DNA of 64,000 bases from an uncultured Chloroflexota bacterium (GCA_903822495.1 CAIJPD010000050.1:97202-161201); one strand, 5' to 3'. Positions 49,824-60,510 are shown, numbered from the stretch's first letter. Notes: generated by a model not told the origin, from the sequence alone. Numbers and translations: made by a program.

Positions 49824-51503
49824 CTACCAGGGAAGCAGCCCCTTCGAGGCGTTGAAGACCTGGTCCATCACCACCTTGCCCGAGCCGGCCGGGTCCATGA
49901 AGTTGGGCTGGGTCCGCTCCAGGATCAGGTGGGGGCGCATCACGGCCTGGACCAGGCTGGCGCCGTTGAACGTCAGCTCCAGCGTGATGCCTTCCAGGGT
50001 GGGCTCCGACCAGATCTGGTCGAACACGAAGTTGCCCAGCGCGTGCCAGATGGGCTTGCCCTTGTAGAGCTCCACCGCGCCCGCCCAGTGCGGGTGGTTG
50101 CCGATGACCATGTCGGCCCCCGCGTCGATCGCGGCGTGGCCCAGCGTGACCTGGTCGGCGCTGCGGGTGGTGGTGTACTCGGTACCCCAGTGCGGGAAGA
50201 CGATGACCACCTGCGCCCCGGCCGCCCGCGCCGCCGCGACGCCCGCCGTCAGCGCGGCCACGGTCATCTGGGCCGAGCCGACCGCCGTCGCGGTCTTGGC
50301 CCAGTAGTACGGCGCGATCGTGTCGTACGCCAGGATCGCGACCTTGACGCCGCGGGCCGTGAGCAGGGACGGCGCGTGGGCCGCGTCGTACCCCGTGCCC
50401 GCGCCGCCGTGGGCGATCCCCAGCCCATCCAGTGCGGCCAGCGTCTCCCGGATTCCCTGCGCCCCGGCGTCGCCCATGTGGTTGTTGGCGAGGCCCACCC
50501 AGTCCAGGCCCGCGTTCTTCAACCCGGAGATCAGGGCCGGGTCGCCGCTGAACACGGTGCCGTCCTGGTGCCAGGTGAACTTGACCGGCGCGGGGTTCTC
50601 GAAGTTGGCGATGGCCAGGTCCGCCCCCGAGATGAGCGCCCGGACCGCGCCATCGTCCCCGGCGCGTTGTGTCACGGGCTGCGCCCAGCCGAACTGGCTG
50701 CAGCAGGTATGGCCGGTGATGGAGACCGAGCCGCCGTCGTAGGCGAAGTCCGCTCCCTTCTTGTTGACGCTCAGGGTCAGGTAGACGCCGCGGTCCAGGA
50801 AGACGTCACCGCCGGCGAACAGGGTCCATGCCGAGGCCGGGTCGTACGCGGGCGCCTCGGCCGCCCCCCCGGCGACGGCCACGATCCGCGCCTGGAGTGG
50901 CCACTGTGCGAGCGCCGCCACCCTCCCCACGCCGAACAGCCGCACGCCCTCCCAGCCCAGCGCCCGCACCGAGGGATCCACCTGGGACGCGCGCAGCACG
51001 CCCAGGCGGTCCGGGTGCGCGGCCAGGTCGGCACGCAGGGCCCCGGCGTCGGCAGCGGAGATCAGGCGGGCAGGATCAGCCGGAGCGGCGACGCCGAGCG
51101 CGGCCATGATCGCCGGCACGTCCGCCGTGACCACCTCCAGGGCCGCGAAGCGCTTGCTGGTTCCCGCGAGCACGGCGGTCACCTCGGCGGCATCCGTCCC
51201 GGTGGCCGAGCTCCGGAAGCCGGTGACGGGCACCACGGCGACCGGCGGGATCGGCGTCGGCGACGGGGTGGGGGTGGGTGATGGGACCGGCGAGGGGCTG
51301 GGCGTGGGCACACGGACGGGAGAGGCCGACGGAGAGGCCGACAAGACGGCGATCCCGGGGGAGACGGGGGCCGCCCCCGCTGCGGCCAGGTCGGCGAGTG
51401 GCCCCAACCCCAGCAGGCCGGCCGCGACCGCCACCAGCACGAGCGCCAGGGCGCCGATGAGCGCGCCCAGGCGCGGCGAGATCGACCGGAGGGGAGGGAT
51501 CAT
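49824..51503 (-). CDS. CapA-like metallophosphatase-fold protein (PGA synthesis CapA family)
   Basis: A 559-residue exported protein: membrane anchor (LGALIGALALVLVAVAAGLL), a Pro/Ser/Thr linker (~50-90), a ~150-residue region of unknown type, and a C-terminal CapA domain (~230-559). The domain shows LFAGGDVFLDRG, IANFENP, WVGLANNHMGD, VIVFPHWGTEY, VIGNHPHWAG and HALGNFVFDQ, the metal-binding motifs of the calcineurin-like fold. CapA proteins are linked to poly-gamma-glutamate capsules, but many are not. No capsule synthase is nearby. Confidence 0.88.
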   Translation of the reverse strand: MIPPLRSISPRLGALIGALALVLVAVAAGLLGLGPLADLAAAGAAPVSPGIAVLSASPSASPVRVPTPSPSPVPSPTPTPSPTPIPPVAVVPVTGFRSSATGTDAAEVTAVLAGTSKRFAALEVVTADVPAIMAALGVAAPADPARLISAADAGALRADLAAHPDRLGVLRASQVDPSVRALGWEGVRLFGVGRVAALAQWPLQARIVAVAGGAAEAPAYDPASAWTLFAGGDVFLDRGVYLTLSVNKKGADFAYDGGSVSITGHTCCSQFGWAQPVTQRAGDDGAVRALISGADLAIANFENPAPVKFTWHQDGTVFSGDPALISGLKNAGLDWVGLANNHMGDAGAQGIRETLAALDGLGIAHGGAGTGYDAAHAPSLLTARGVKVAILAYDTIAPYYWAKTATAVGSAQMTVAALTAGVAAARAAGAQVVIVFPHWGTEYTTTRSADQVTLGHAAIDAGADMVIGNHPHWAGAVELYKGKPIWHALGNFVFDQIWSEPTLEGITLELTFNGASLVQAVMRPHLILERTQPNFMDPAGSGKVVMDQVFNASKGLLPW

Positions 51504-51543
51504 GCCGTCGATCGTACCGCCCGGGCGTCGCCAGGCATAGAGA

Positions 51544-51573
51544 ACGCCCCGTTCGGGCGGGCGAACGGGGCGT
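51544..51573 (-). terminator. Terminator hairpin downstream of tRNA-Asp
   Basis: ACGCCCCGTTCG (51544-51555) pairs perfectly with CGAACGGGGCGT (51562-51573), 12 bp with a six-base loop. It starts 13 bases beyond the tRNA 3' end on the minus strand. Confidence 0.75.
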
Positions 51574-51586
51574 AGGTGTAGGCGGA

Positions 51587-51663
51587 TGGCGGACCCGACC
51601 GGATTCGAACCGGCGATCTCCAGCGTGACAGGCTGGCATGTTTGGCCGCTACACCACGGGTCC
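51587..51663 (-). tRNA. tRNA-Asp (GUC), CCA encoded
   Basis: Read on the minus strand: acceptor GGACCCG pairs with CGGGTCC, D-arm region GTGTAGCGGCC, anticodon loop CTGTCAC giving GUC (Asp), T-loop GTTCGAATC, discriminator G, encoded CCA (51587-51589). An extended -10 (TG, one base, TATCCT at 51679-51684) lies 16 bases upstream of the 5' end. A perfect hairpin follows. Confidence 0.95.
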
Positions 51664-51747
51664 AGTTGCGGCTGGCGGAGGATAGCACCTGCGGGCCGTC
51701 CGTGCCCGGCGAAGATCCACGCTGGGGTGGCCACGGGGGAACGGGCC

Positions 51748-51753
51748 TATACT
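51748..51753 (+). promoter_or_regulatory. -10-like TATACT before threonine aldolase
   Basis: TATACT lies nine bases before ATG 51763, so the transcript would carry a leader of no more than a few bases. No clear -35 hexamer at the matching distance. Confidence 0.5.
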
Positions 51754-51762
51754 GCGCGACCG

Positions 51763-52908
51763 ATGGACCTGATCGACCTGCGCTCCGACACGGTCACCCG
51801 GCCCACCCCCGAGATGCGGCGAGCCATGGCCGAGGCGGAGGTGGGCGATGACGTCTTCGGTGACGACCCCACGGTCAACGCGCTCCAGGAGCGCGCCGCC
51901 GAGCTGCTCGGCAAGGAGGCCGCGCTCTTCGTGGCCTCCGGTGCCATGGGCAACCTCGTCGCCCAGCTGGCCCACCTGGGGCGCGGCCAGGAGACCATCG
52001 CGGGCTCGGAGAGCCACCTGATCGACGACGAGGCGGCCGGCCACGCCGTCGTCGTGGGGACCAGCATCCGCGCCCTGCGCGAGCGCCCGGATGGCACGCT
52101 GGACCTCGACGAGATCGTTGGCGCGTTCCGCGACCCGCTCGACGTCCACGAGCCCATCACGGGCCTCGTCGCGCTGGAAAACACCAACGGCCACTCCATG
52201 GGCCAGCCGCTGACCGCCGAGTACACCCGCCAGGTGGCGCGGATCGCGCACGACCGCGGCGTGCCGCTCCATGTTGACGGTGCCCGCCTCTGGAACGCGG
52301 CGATCGCGCTGGGCGTCACGCCGGGCGATCTCGCGGGCCCCGCGGATTCGGTCATGTGCTGCCTGTCCAAGGGCCTGGCCTGCCCGGTCGGCTCGATCGT
52401 TGCCGGCTCCAGGGACTTCGTCTGGCGGGCACGCCGCGCCCGGAAGCTGGTCGGCGGCGGCATGCGCCAGGTGGGCATCGTCGCGGCCGCAGGGCTGGTC
52501 GCGCTGCGCGACGGGGACGCGGGGATGATCACCCGACTCGCAGACGACCACGCCAACGCGCGCCGGCTCGCGGAGGGTCTGGCCGCGCTCCCGGGGGTCG
52601 TCTCGCCCGGTGGCATCGCCCAGCCGGCAGCCGGTCCCCTGGACCCTGCCCGCGTCCGGACCAACTTCGTGATCTTCGGCATCCAGCGGGATCGCGCCGC
52701 GGTCCTCGATGACCTCAAGGCACGGGGCATCCTGCTGAACGCCTACCCGCACGGCACCATCCGCGCCGTGACCCACTACGGCATCACGGCCGCGGACATC
52801 GACCGCGTCATCGCCGCGGTCGCGGCCGCCCTGCGTGCGGCGCCGGCCATCCACGACGTCGACGCGCCGACGGCCACCTCCCCGACCAGCACACGGAGCC
52901 GGGATTGA
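51763..52908 (+). CDS. ltaE: Low-specificity L-threonine aldolase
   Basis: A 381-residue PLP enzyme that cleaves threonine or allo-threonine to glycine and acetaldehyde. Seen: DLRSDTVTRPTPEMRRAMAEA at the N terminus, GDDVFGDDPTVNALQ, the Asp in LHVDGARLWNA and the PLP lysine in CLSKGLACPVGS. Length is a little above the usual 340 because of a Thr/Ser-rich tail. Its stop overlaps the TTG of the next gene (TTGA). First gene of an operon reaching to 56700. Confidence 0.93.
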   Translation: MDLIDLRSDTVTRPTPEMRRAMAEAEVGDDVFGDDPTVNALQERAAELLGKEAALFVASGAMGNLVAQLAHLGRGQETIAGSESHLIDDEAAGHAVVVGTSIRALRERPDGTLDLDEIVGAFRDPLDVHEPITGLVALENTNGHSMGQPLTAEYTRQVARIAHDRGVPLHVDGARLWNAAIALGVTPGDLAGPADSVMCCLSKGLACPVGSIVAGSRDFVWRARRARKLVGGGMRQVGIVAAAGLVALRDGDAGMITRLADDHANARRLAEGLAALPGVVSPGGIAQPAAGPLDPARVRTNFVIFGIQRDRAAVLDDLKARGILLNAYPHGTIRAVTHYGITAADIDRVIAAVAAALRAAPAIHDVDAPTATSPTSTRSRD

Positions 52909-54626
52909 CGGACTTCGAGCTCACCCGGCCGGAACCGGCACCGCAGCCCGGCCCCCTGGACGGCCACTTCTACGGCCTCGTCGAGGACCGCTTCCGGCGC
53001 GTGCTGCGGGACAACCCCACCGCCGCGACCAGCCACGGCATCCACCGCTGGGACGACCAGCTGGGCGACGGCAGCCGCGACGCGGTGCTCGAGGAGATCG
53101 CCCGGGATCGCCGGCACATGGTCACCATCGAGGCCCTGGACGTCGAGGCGCTCTCGCCTGAGGTCCGCTTCGAGCGCGAGCTGGAGCTCCATCACCTCCG
53201 GGAATCGCTGTTCCACGCCGAGGTGGTGCGAACGTGGGAGCGTCGCTCGTTCGCCCTCGATTCGCTCGGCGACGCGCTGTTCATGCTCATGGCCCGCGAC
53301 TTCGCGCCGTTCGCGGACCGCCTGTCGTCCATCGCGGGCCGTCTGGAGAGCGTCCCCGCCTTCCTGGCCGAGCATCGGACGCGGGCGGCGGCGCCCCAGG
53401 TGCGACTCTGGCAGGGACTCGAGATCGAGGAGGCCGAGTACCTGCGCGACTTCCTCGCCGAGATCGGCGCCGCAGGCCACGGCGTGCTGGGTCCGATCGA
53501 GCAGCGACGCCTGGACCGGGCGATCCTGGTGGCGGCGCGGGCCATCGAGGAGTACGTCGGGTGGCTCCGGATCACGCTCGACAGCGGCACGGACGACTGG
53601 GCCCTGGGCTCCGACAAGCTCGACGACCTGATCCGCGTCCGGGCCCTGGATGGGCTGACGGCCGACGAGATCCTCCGGATCGGCTTCGACCAGCTGGCGC
53701 AACAGCAATCGGCGCGCCGGGCGGCGGCGAGACAGATCGACCCGGCCGCCCTCGAGGACGCGGTGGTCGACCGCGTCAAGCGCGACCACCCGGCGACGTT
53801 CGCCGAGGCGCTCGAGGGCTACCGCAGCGCGATGTACCGGGCGCGCGCCCACATCGTGGAGCGCGGCCTGGCCAGCATCCCGGATGGCGAGCGGATCGAG
53901 GTCATCGAGACGCCGAGGCACCTCCGCCAGTCACTCCCGCTGGCCGCCTACTTCGTGCCACCCAAGTTCGACCCAAACCCCGCGGGAATCTACGTGGTCA
54001 CCCCCTCCGTGGACGACGATCCGGGAGCGATGCGCGAGCACAACTGGAGCGCCATCAGCAACACCAGCATCCACGAGGCCTATCCGGGCCACCACCTGCA
54101 GTTGTCGATGGCCCGGCTCCACCCGTCGCTCTCGCGCCTCCAGCTGGACGCCACGGAGTTCGTGGAGGGCTGGGGCATGTACAGCGAGCAGATGATGCGG
54201 GAGGAGGGCTTCGACGACGGGCCCGCCTTCCAGGTGGGCCTCGCGACGGACGCCATCTGGCGCGCCTGCCGGATCATCCTGGACATCCAGATGCAGCGCG
54301 GCCAGTTCTCCGTGGAGGACGGCACGCAGTTCATGCGCGAGATGACGCGCTTTGAGCTGGGCGTCGCCCGCGCCGAGGTCACGCGCTACACGTACACACC
54401 CACCTACCAGCTCTCGTACCTGCTGGGCAAGGTGATGCTCCTGCAGCTCCGCGAGGACGAGCGGCGACGCCTGGGCCCGGCGTTCCGGTTGCGCGACTTC
54501 CATGATTCGCTGCTGCGTGCCGGCTCCCTGCCCATCAGCTTCCAGCGGCGGATCCTCGCGGGCGAGGGCCGCTCCACCCATCGGGTGTCCGGCCACGGCG
54601 ACGGGCGCGGCCCGGGCGCGGCGTAG
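52905..54626 (+). CDS. DUF885 family metallopeptidase-like protein
   Basis: A 573-residue full-length DUF885 protein. The zinc motif is ISNTSIHEAYPGHHLQLS (about residue 390), followed by the conserved FVEGWGMYSEQMM glutamate segment and DIQMQRGQFSVEDG. These proteins are gluzincin-type peptidases of uncertain substrate. No signal peptide, so cytosolic. The TTG start overlaps the aldolase stop (TTGA); the HisA-like gene begins at the next base after its stop. A shorter relative is encoded at 15930. Confidence 0.88.
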   Translation: MTDFELTRPEPAPQPGPLDGHFYGLVEDRFRRVLRDNPTAATSHGIHRWDDQLGDGSRDAVLEEIARDRRHMVTIEALDVEALSPEVRFERELELHHLRESLFHAEVVRTWERRSFALDSLGDALFMLMARDFAPFADRLSSIAGRLESVPAFLAEHRTRAAAPQVRLWQGLEIEEAEYLRDFLAEIGAAGHGVLGPIEQRRLDRAILVAARAIEEYVGWLRITLDSGTDDWALGSDKLDDLIRVRALDGLTADEILRIGFDQLAQQQSARRAAARQIDPAALEDAVVDRVKRDHPATFAEALEGYRSAMYRARAHIVERGLASIPDGERIEVIETPRHLRQSLPLAAYFVPPKFDPNPAGIYVVTPSVDDDPGAMREHNWSAISNTSIHEAYPGHHLQLSMARLHPSLSRLQLDATEFVEGWGMYSEQMMREEGFDDGPAFQVGLATDAIWRACRIILDIQMQRGQFSVEDGTQFMREMTRFELGVARAEVTRYTYTPTYQLSYLLGKVMLLQLREDERRRLGPAFRLRDFHDSLLRAGSLPISFQRRILAGEGRSTHRVSGHGDGRGPGAA

Positions 54627-55325
54627 GTGCAGGTCCTGCCCGCGATCGACCTGGAGCGGGGCCGGTCGCGAGTCGTGTTCTGGCCGGGTGCCGCCACGGG
54701 TGACGGCGTGCCGACCGACCGGCCCGAGCGGATCGCCGAGCACTTCGTGCGCCTGGGTGCCCCGGTGATCCACCTGGTCGACTTCGATGGCGCCCGGAGG
54801 GGCGCCCCGGGCAATCTCGAGGCCATCGGCAGCATCGCCGCGCGGGTCGCGACGCCCATCCAGGTGGCCGGTGGGCTGGAGAGCCCCGACGCCATCCGCC
54901 TGGCCTTCGCCGCCGGCGCGACACGCATCGTCCTGGGCATGAGCACCGTCGAGGACCCGGGGCTGGTGCGCGAGTGCGTCGCGGTGGCCGGCGACTGGCT
55001 GGCGGTTGGGATCGACCCGCGGCCGGAGCGCTTCGCCGCGTTCCCGTGGAAGCGGGGCGTCCCCACCCTGCGGGGCGTGCTCGACGAGCTGCAGGCCTGC
55101 GGGGTCAACCGGTTCGTCCTGTCGCACTCGGGGGCCGGCGCGGAGCTTGAGCAATTGGCGCTGCTCACCCGGACGCTGGACGCTGATCTCCTGGTCGCCG
55201 GCGGCGTGCGCGACCTCGATGGCATCCGCCGCGTGCGCGATGCCGGCGTGACGGGCATCATCCTCGGCGAAGCGCTCCTCTCGGGGGCGATCGACTACCC
55301 CGCCGCCACGGAGGCTGCCGCGTGA
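54627..55325 (+). CDS. HisA-like (beta/alpha)8 isomerase, diverged
   Basis: A 232-residue HisA/HisF-family protein. The N-terminal VLPAIDLERGRSRVVFWPG keeps the catalytic Asp8 position, IHLVDFDGARRG and VAGGLESPDAIRLA are conserved, and the second Asp is in AVGIDPRPERFAAFPW. However, the strand-6 segment, HTEI/TDI..DGT in true HisA, reads FVLSHSGAGAELEQ, so the T-x-x-x-x-DG motif is lost. It may be a HisA with a changed loop or a paralogue acting on another substrate. No other his genes are present. GTG start adjoins the previous stop; its own stop overlaps the cyclophilin gene (GTGA). Confidence 0.75.
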   Translation: MQVLPAIDLERGRSRVVFWPGAATGDGVPTDRPERIAEHFVRLGAPVIHLVDFDGARRGAPGNLEAIGSIAARVATPIQVAGGLESPDAIRLAFAAGATRIVLGMSTVEDPGLVRECVAVAGDWLAVGIDPRPERFAAFPWKRGVPTLRGVLDELQACGVNRFVLSHSGAGAELEQLALLTRTLDADLLVAGGVRDLDGIRRVRDAGVTGIILGEALLSGAIDYPAATEAAA

Positions 55326-56167
55326 CCTCTCGCCGCCCAGACAAGCCCGGCCGTCCCGCCGATCACCACGCCGGGCGCCCCCAGCGCCGCGGCTCGGAAA
55401 CCCCGCGGCGGTCGGGCCGCGGCCGCTCGCCCGAGGCCGAGCGCCGACGGATGCTCACCAAGGGGATCCTTGGGGTCATCGGCTTGTTCGTCGTCCTGGC
55501 GGTGGCGGTGGTTGTCATGAACGTGATCGGTGGGTCGGGCGGCTCGGCCGGACCCATCCCGCCGATCGGCGCCGGGGCCGCCGGCGCGACGGCCACCCCA
55601 AGGCCCAGCGTCGGTCCCACCGCGACCACCAACGTCGGCGCCAAGCCCGCGGGCTGCCCGAGCGCCGCCCCCGCCGCCCTGCCGGCCGGCGAGACCCGCA
55701 CGGTCACGCTGACCACCAGGCTGGGTGCCATCGCGGTCCAGGTCAAGGCTGACCTGTCGCCCCTGGCCGCCGGCAACTTCGTCGCCCTGGCCGAGTGCGG
55801 CTTCTACAACGGCGTCGTCTTCCATCGGATCGTGCCCGGCTTCGTCATCCAGGGTGGCGATCGAGCCGGGACGGGGGCGGGCAAGGAGCCCGGATATACG
55901 ATCAAGGATGAGCCGGTCACGACCGCCTACAAGCGAGGGACCGTGGCCATGGCCCGGACGCCGGTGCCAAACTCGCAGGGCTCGCAGTTCTTCGTCGTCC
56001 TCGACGACAAGAACTCGCTGGCCCAGACCAACACCTATTCCATCTTCGGGAGCGTGACGTCCGGGATGGATGTCGTCGACGCGATCGCGAAGATGCCCAA
56101 CACCGGTTCCGGCAACACCGCCATGGACCCGGTGGCCATGGACACCGTCATCGTCAGCAAGCCCTGA
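55322..56167 (+). CDS. Membrane-anchored cyclophilin-type peptidyl-prolyl isomerase
   Basis: A 281-residue protein: basic N terminus of ~45 residues, membrane helix (GILGVIGLFVVLAVAVVVMNVI), linker, then a bacterial cyclophilin domain (~125-281) with FHRIVPGFVIQGGDR, NSQGSQFFVVLDD and YSIFGSVTSGMDVVD. It probably helps fold exported proteins at the membrane surface. GTG start overlaps the HisA-like stop. A soluble cyclophilin follows 41 bases later. Confidence 0.9.
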   Translation: MTSRRPDKPGRPADHHAGRPQRRGSETPRRSGRGRSPEAERRRMLTKGILGVIGLFVVLAVAVVVMNVIGGSGGSAGPIPPIGAGAAGATATPRPSVGPTATTNVGAKPAGCPSAAPAALPAGETRTVTLTTRLGAIAVQVKADLSPLAAGNFVALAECGFYNGVVFHRIVPGFVIQGGDRAGTGAGKEPGYTIKDEPVTTAYKRGTVAMARTPVPNSQGSQFFVVLDDKNSLAQTNTYSIFGSVTSGMDVVDAIAKMPNTGSGNTAMDPVAMDTVIVSKP

Positions 56168-56208
56168 GGGCAGACCGCCCCTCCCGCAGCCCATTCGAAG
56201 GAGACCCC

Positions 56209-56700
56209 ATGACCCGCGCCACCATCGGCACCGACATCGGCGACATCGAGATCGAGCTCTACGACGAGAGCGCCCCCAAGTCGGCGGCCAACTTCATCGC
56301 CCTCGCGAAGAAGGGCTTCTACGACGACGTCATCTTCCACCGCGTGATCCCGGGCTTCGTGATCCAGGGCGGCGACGGCGAGTTCGGCAAGAAGTCCGCG
56401 CTCAACACCGGGCGGGTCGGGACCGGCGGTCCCGGCTACAAGTGGGAAGACGAGCCGGTCAAGGGCGACTACACGCGCGGCTCGCTGGCCATGGCGAATT
56501 CGGGTGCCAACACCAACGGCTCCCAGTTCTTCATCTGCGTGAAGGACCTGATGGGCAGCCTGCCCAAGCAGTACAACCTGTTCGGCACGGTGACCAAGGG
56601 AATGGACGTGGTGGACCGGATCGTCTCCGCGCCGCGCAACGGCCGGGACCTCCCCAACCAGCCCGTCGCCATCACGAATGTGACGATTCTGGAAGATTAA
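56209..56700 (+). CDS. Cytosolic cyclophilin-type peptidyl-prolyl isomerase
   Basis: A 163-residue single-domain cyclophilin: YDESAPKSAANFIALAKKGFYDD, FHRVIPGFVIQGGDG, NTNGSQFFICVKD, YNLFGTVTKGMDVVD. It has a strong ribosome binding site (GAAGGAGA seven bases before ATG), unlike many genes of the window. Last protein gene of the operon that begins with threonine aldolase. Confidence 0.93.
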   Translation: MTRATIGTDIGDIEIELYDESAPKSAANFIALAKKGFYDDVIFHRVIPGFVIQGGDGEFGKKSALNTGRVGTGGPGYKWEDEPVKGDYTRGSLAMANSGANTNGSQFFICVKDLMGSLPKQYNLFGTVTKGMDVVDRIVSAPRNGRDLPNQPVAITNVTILED

Positions 56701-56728
56701 GGAATTTTCATCGTTCGGCGCGTCAAAA

Positions 56729-56760
56729 CCCTTGGCAAGGGGCACCGGACCGAGTAGAGT
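56729..56760 (+). promoter_or_regulatory. Sigma-70-type promoter with palindrome over the -35
   Basis: TTGGCA (56732-56737), 17 bases, TAGAGT (56755-56760). The -35 is inside a perfect 13-base palindrome CCCTTG, G, CAAGGG (56729-56741), a possible operator. This is one of the best promoter matches in the window and no protein gene follows on this strand. Confidence 0.7.
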
Positions 56761-56766
56761 TCGTCT

Positions 56767-56940
56767 CGCTGCTGCAATGCAGCGCTGCCCCAGCGGCAAG
56801 GTCATGGGTAGGTAGGGTCAGGGTAGTCGGTGCAGCCGACGTGATAGATGCCCTTGGCGCGTGGCAGAAGCGTCCGCTTCGGCGGATACCTTCACCGGGA
56901 CAGCATCAGAGCGGCTCCTTCGGGAGCCGCTCTGATTTAT
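56767..56940 (+). ncRNA. Candidate small RNA, about 170 nt
   Basis: Begins about seven bases after the -10 and ends at a strong terminator. It contains short perfect hairpins: CGCTGC/GCAGCG (56767-56784), GTCGG/CCGAC (56826-56840), TCCGC-TTCG-GCGGA (56873-56886) and the terminator stem. No open reading frame with a plausible start is evident. It does not show the consensus of SRP RNA, tmRNA or RNase P RNA; a diverged 6S RNA or a novel regulatory RNA remain possible. It could also be partly a 3' untranslated region of the cyclophilin mRNA. Confidence 0.6.
56905..56936 (+). terminator. Rho-independent terminator with TTCG loop
   Basis: A perfect 14-bp stem (ATCAGAGCGGCTCC with its complement) capped by TTCG, followed by TTATTG. 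It ends the candidate small RNA and the upstream operon and faces the end of copA on the other strand. Confidence 0.9.
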
Positions 56941-56953
56941 TGTGCGCCGGGTT

Positions 56954-59383
<2,430 letters not shown>

Positions 59384-59420
59384 CGGGCGACGGCTTTCGT
59401 TGGGTGCGAGGGTGTTGCGG

Positions 59421-59461
59421 GCGGGGACGCCTTGGGCCGCAAGACGGCCCGGCGTCCCCGC
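59421..59461 (-). terminator. Two-tier hairpin in the YHS-copA gap
   Basis: GCGGGGACGCC (59421-59431) pairs perfectly with 59451-59461; inside it GGGCCG pairs with CGGCCC around a CAAGA loop. It ends 38 bases before the copA start on the minus strand. No U tract follows, so attenuation or RNA processing is as likely as full termination. Confidence 0.6.
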
Positions 59462-59463
59462 GA

Positions 59464-59486
59464 GGTCAGGACCGCGGGTCCTGACC
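59464..59486 (-). terminator. Hairpin immediately after the YHS gene
   Basis: GGTCAGGACC (59464-59473) pairs perfectly with GGTCCTGACC (59477-59486) around GCG. It starts at the base after the YHS stop codon and stands two bases from the second hairpin. Confidence 0.6.
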
Positions 59487-60002
59487 CTACATCGAGGGGA
59501 CGTAGGTGGGATCGAGGTAGCGTCCGGGCTCCTCCTCGAAGTCGAGCTTGCAGCCCTTGCCGCAGAAGTAGTAGTCGGACCCGGCGTGGTTGAAGGTCAG
59601 GCCCTTGCCGGTGGCAGCCACGACATCCACCGTCATGCCGCAGACCGGGTCGATGGCGCGGCCGGCCGCCAGCCCGCCCTCCTCGTGCCCGTGATCGTGG
59701 CCACCCTCCGCGGGATGCTCCGACTGGCCGACCGCCCAGACGGCGTCGATCTGCTCGCCCCAGGGCGCCTGGACCGGCACCACCTGGAGCGCGAAGCCCG
59801 GCTTGGCCGCGAACCCCCTGGACTCGATCGCGTGACGCGCGCCATGGCCCACGGCGAACTCGTTGCCGCAGCAGCAGCCCTCCGTGGCGACGTCCGTGCC
59901 CGCCTTCAGCGCGACGCCCGGGTTGCAGCCACACGGACAGGTGTAGCTGGCAAAGATCGAGTTGTCCGGGCGGACGTCGATCTGGAGATGCATGTCGACC
60001 AC
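59487..60002 (-). CDS. Cys-rich YHS-domain protein of the copper operon
   Basis: A 171-residue soluble protein. The N-terminal half has two Cys clusters, TCPCGCNPG (~residue 22) and [17 protein letters not shown] (~45); a His stretch [11 protein letters not shown] lies near the middle; the C-terminal YHS domain reads DPVCGMTVD and [22 protein letters not shown], the metal-binding form found in copper and TRASH-like proteins. Likely a copper-binding chaperone or sensor for CopA. GTG 60002 is preferred: GGAGG lies seven bases upstream; ATG 59993 is the alternative. Confidence 0.82.
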   Translation of the reverse strand: MVDMHLQIDVRPDNSIFASYTCPCGCNPGVALKAGTDVATEGCCCGNEFAVGHGARHAIESRGFAAKPGFALQVVPVQAPWGEQIDAVWAVGQSEHPAEGGHDHGHEEGGLAAGRAIDPVCGMTVDVVAATGKGLTFNHAGSDYYFCGKGCKLDFEEEPGRYLDPTYVPSM

Positions 60003-60081
60003 GATGGTTCCTCCAAGCGGGTGTGCGGCGGGACGGGTGGAGCGCCCCGGCCGGGGTCCAGTGGGGCCTGGACGGGGCCGA

Positions 60082-60110
60082 ATGATACCCCCGGGGGGTA
60101 TAGACCGCAA
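60082..60110 (-). promoter_or_regulatory. Copper promoter with CsoR-type operator in the spacer
   Basis: On the minus strand TTGCGG (60105-60110), exactly 17 bases, then TATCAT (60082-60087). The spacer and -10 edge are filled by a perfect palindrome, ATACCCCC, G, GGGGGTAT on the plus strand (60085-60101), matching the A/T-flanked C5/G5 form of CsoR operators. It drives the YHS-copA operon; the 5' leader is about 70 bases. Confidence 0.8.
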
Positions 60111-60255
60111 GGGCAGTTGTGAGGCCCGCCGGTCGGCTCCGCGACGCCCCCAGGGTCGATTGATTGGGCCGAATGGCCCTTTGAGGCACGGCGCGCGCGT
60201 GGCTAGCCTCGGGAGACGAGCCAGTCCCGGCATCGTCGAGCTTGCAGGTGGCCTC

Positions 60256-60408
60256 ATGCGCACGCGTCTCACCCGCCTCACTCAATCGCGCCACCCGGGC
60301 CCGCGCCAGGTGACCCTGTTCGTCGATCGCAGCACCATGCCCTGCCCGCTCCGGGCCGACGCCGACCTGGGCACCGTGCCCGCGGCGGCGCCACGGGTCG
60401 CCTCCTAG
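60256..60408 (+). CDS. Possible small protein
   Basis: A 50-codon frame from ATG 60256 with AGGTGG four bases upstream; the product is basic at the start (RTRLTRLTQSRHPGPRQ) with VTLFVDRS and CPLRADADLG. No family. It lies between the copper promoter and tRNA-Arg, and the rest of that ~500-base gap shows nothing else. It may be a chance frame. Confidence 0.3.
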   Translation: MRTRLTRLTQSRHPGPRQVTLFVDRSTMPCPLRADADLGTVPAAAPRVAS

Positions 60409-60510
60409 CGCCCGGAACCAGGCTCCTCGCTGCGTCCCGCCGGTCCACCCGCCCGATGATGCCTGCGTCCCTCGCGCGCCGGGGTATCATTGCGACCCCA
60501 TCGCGGGCAC

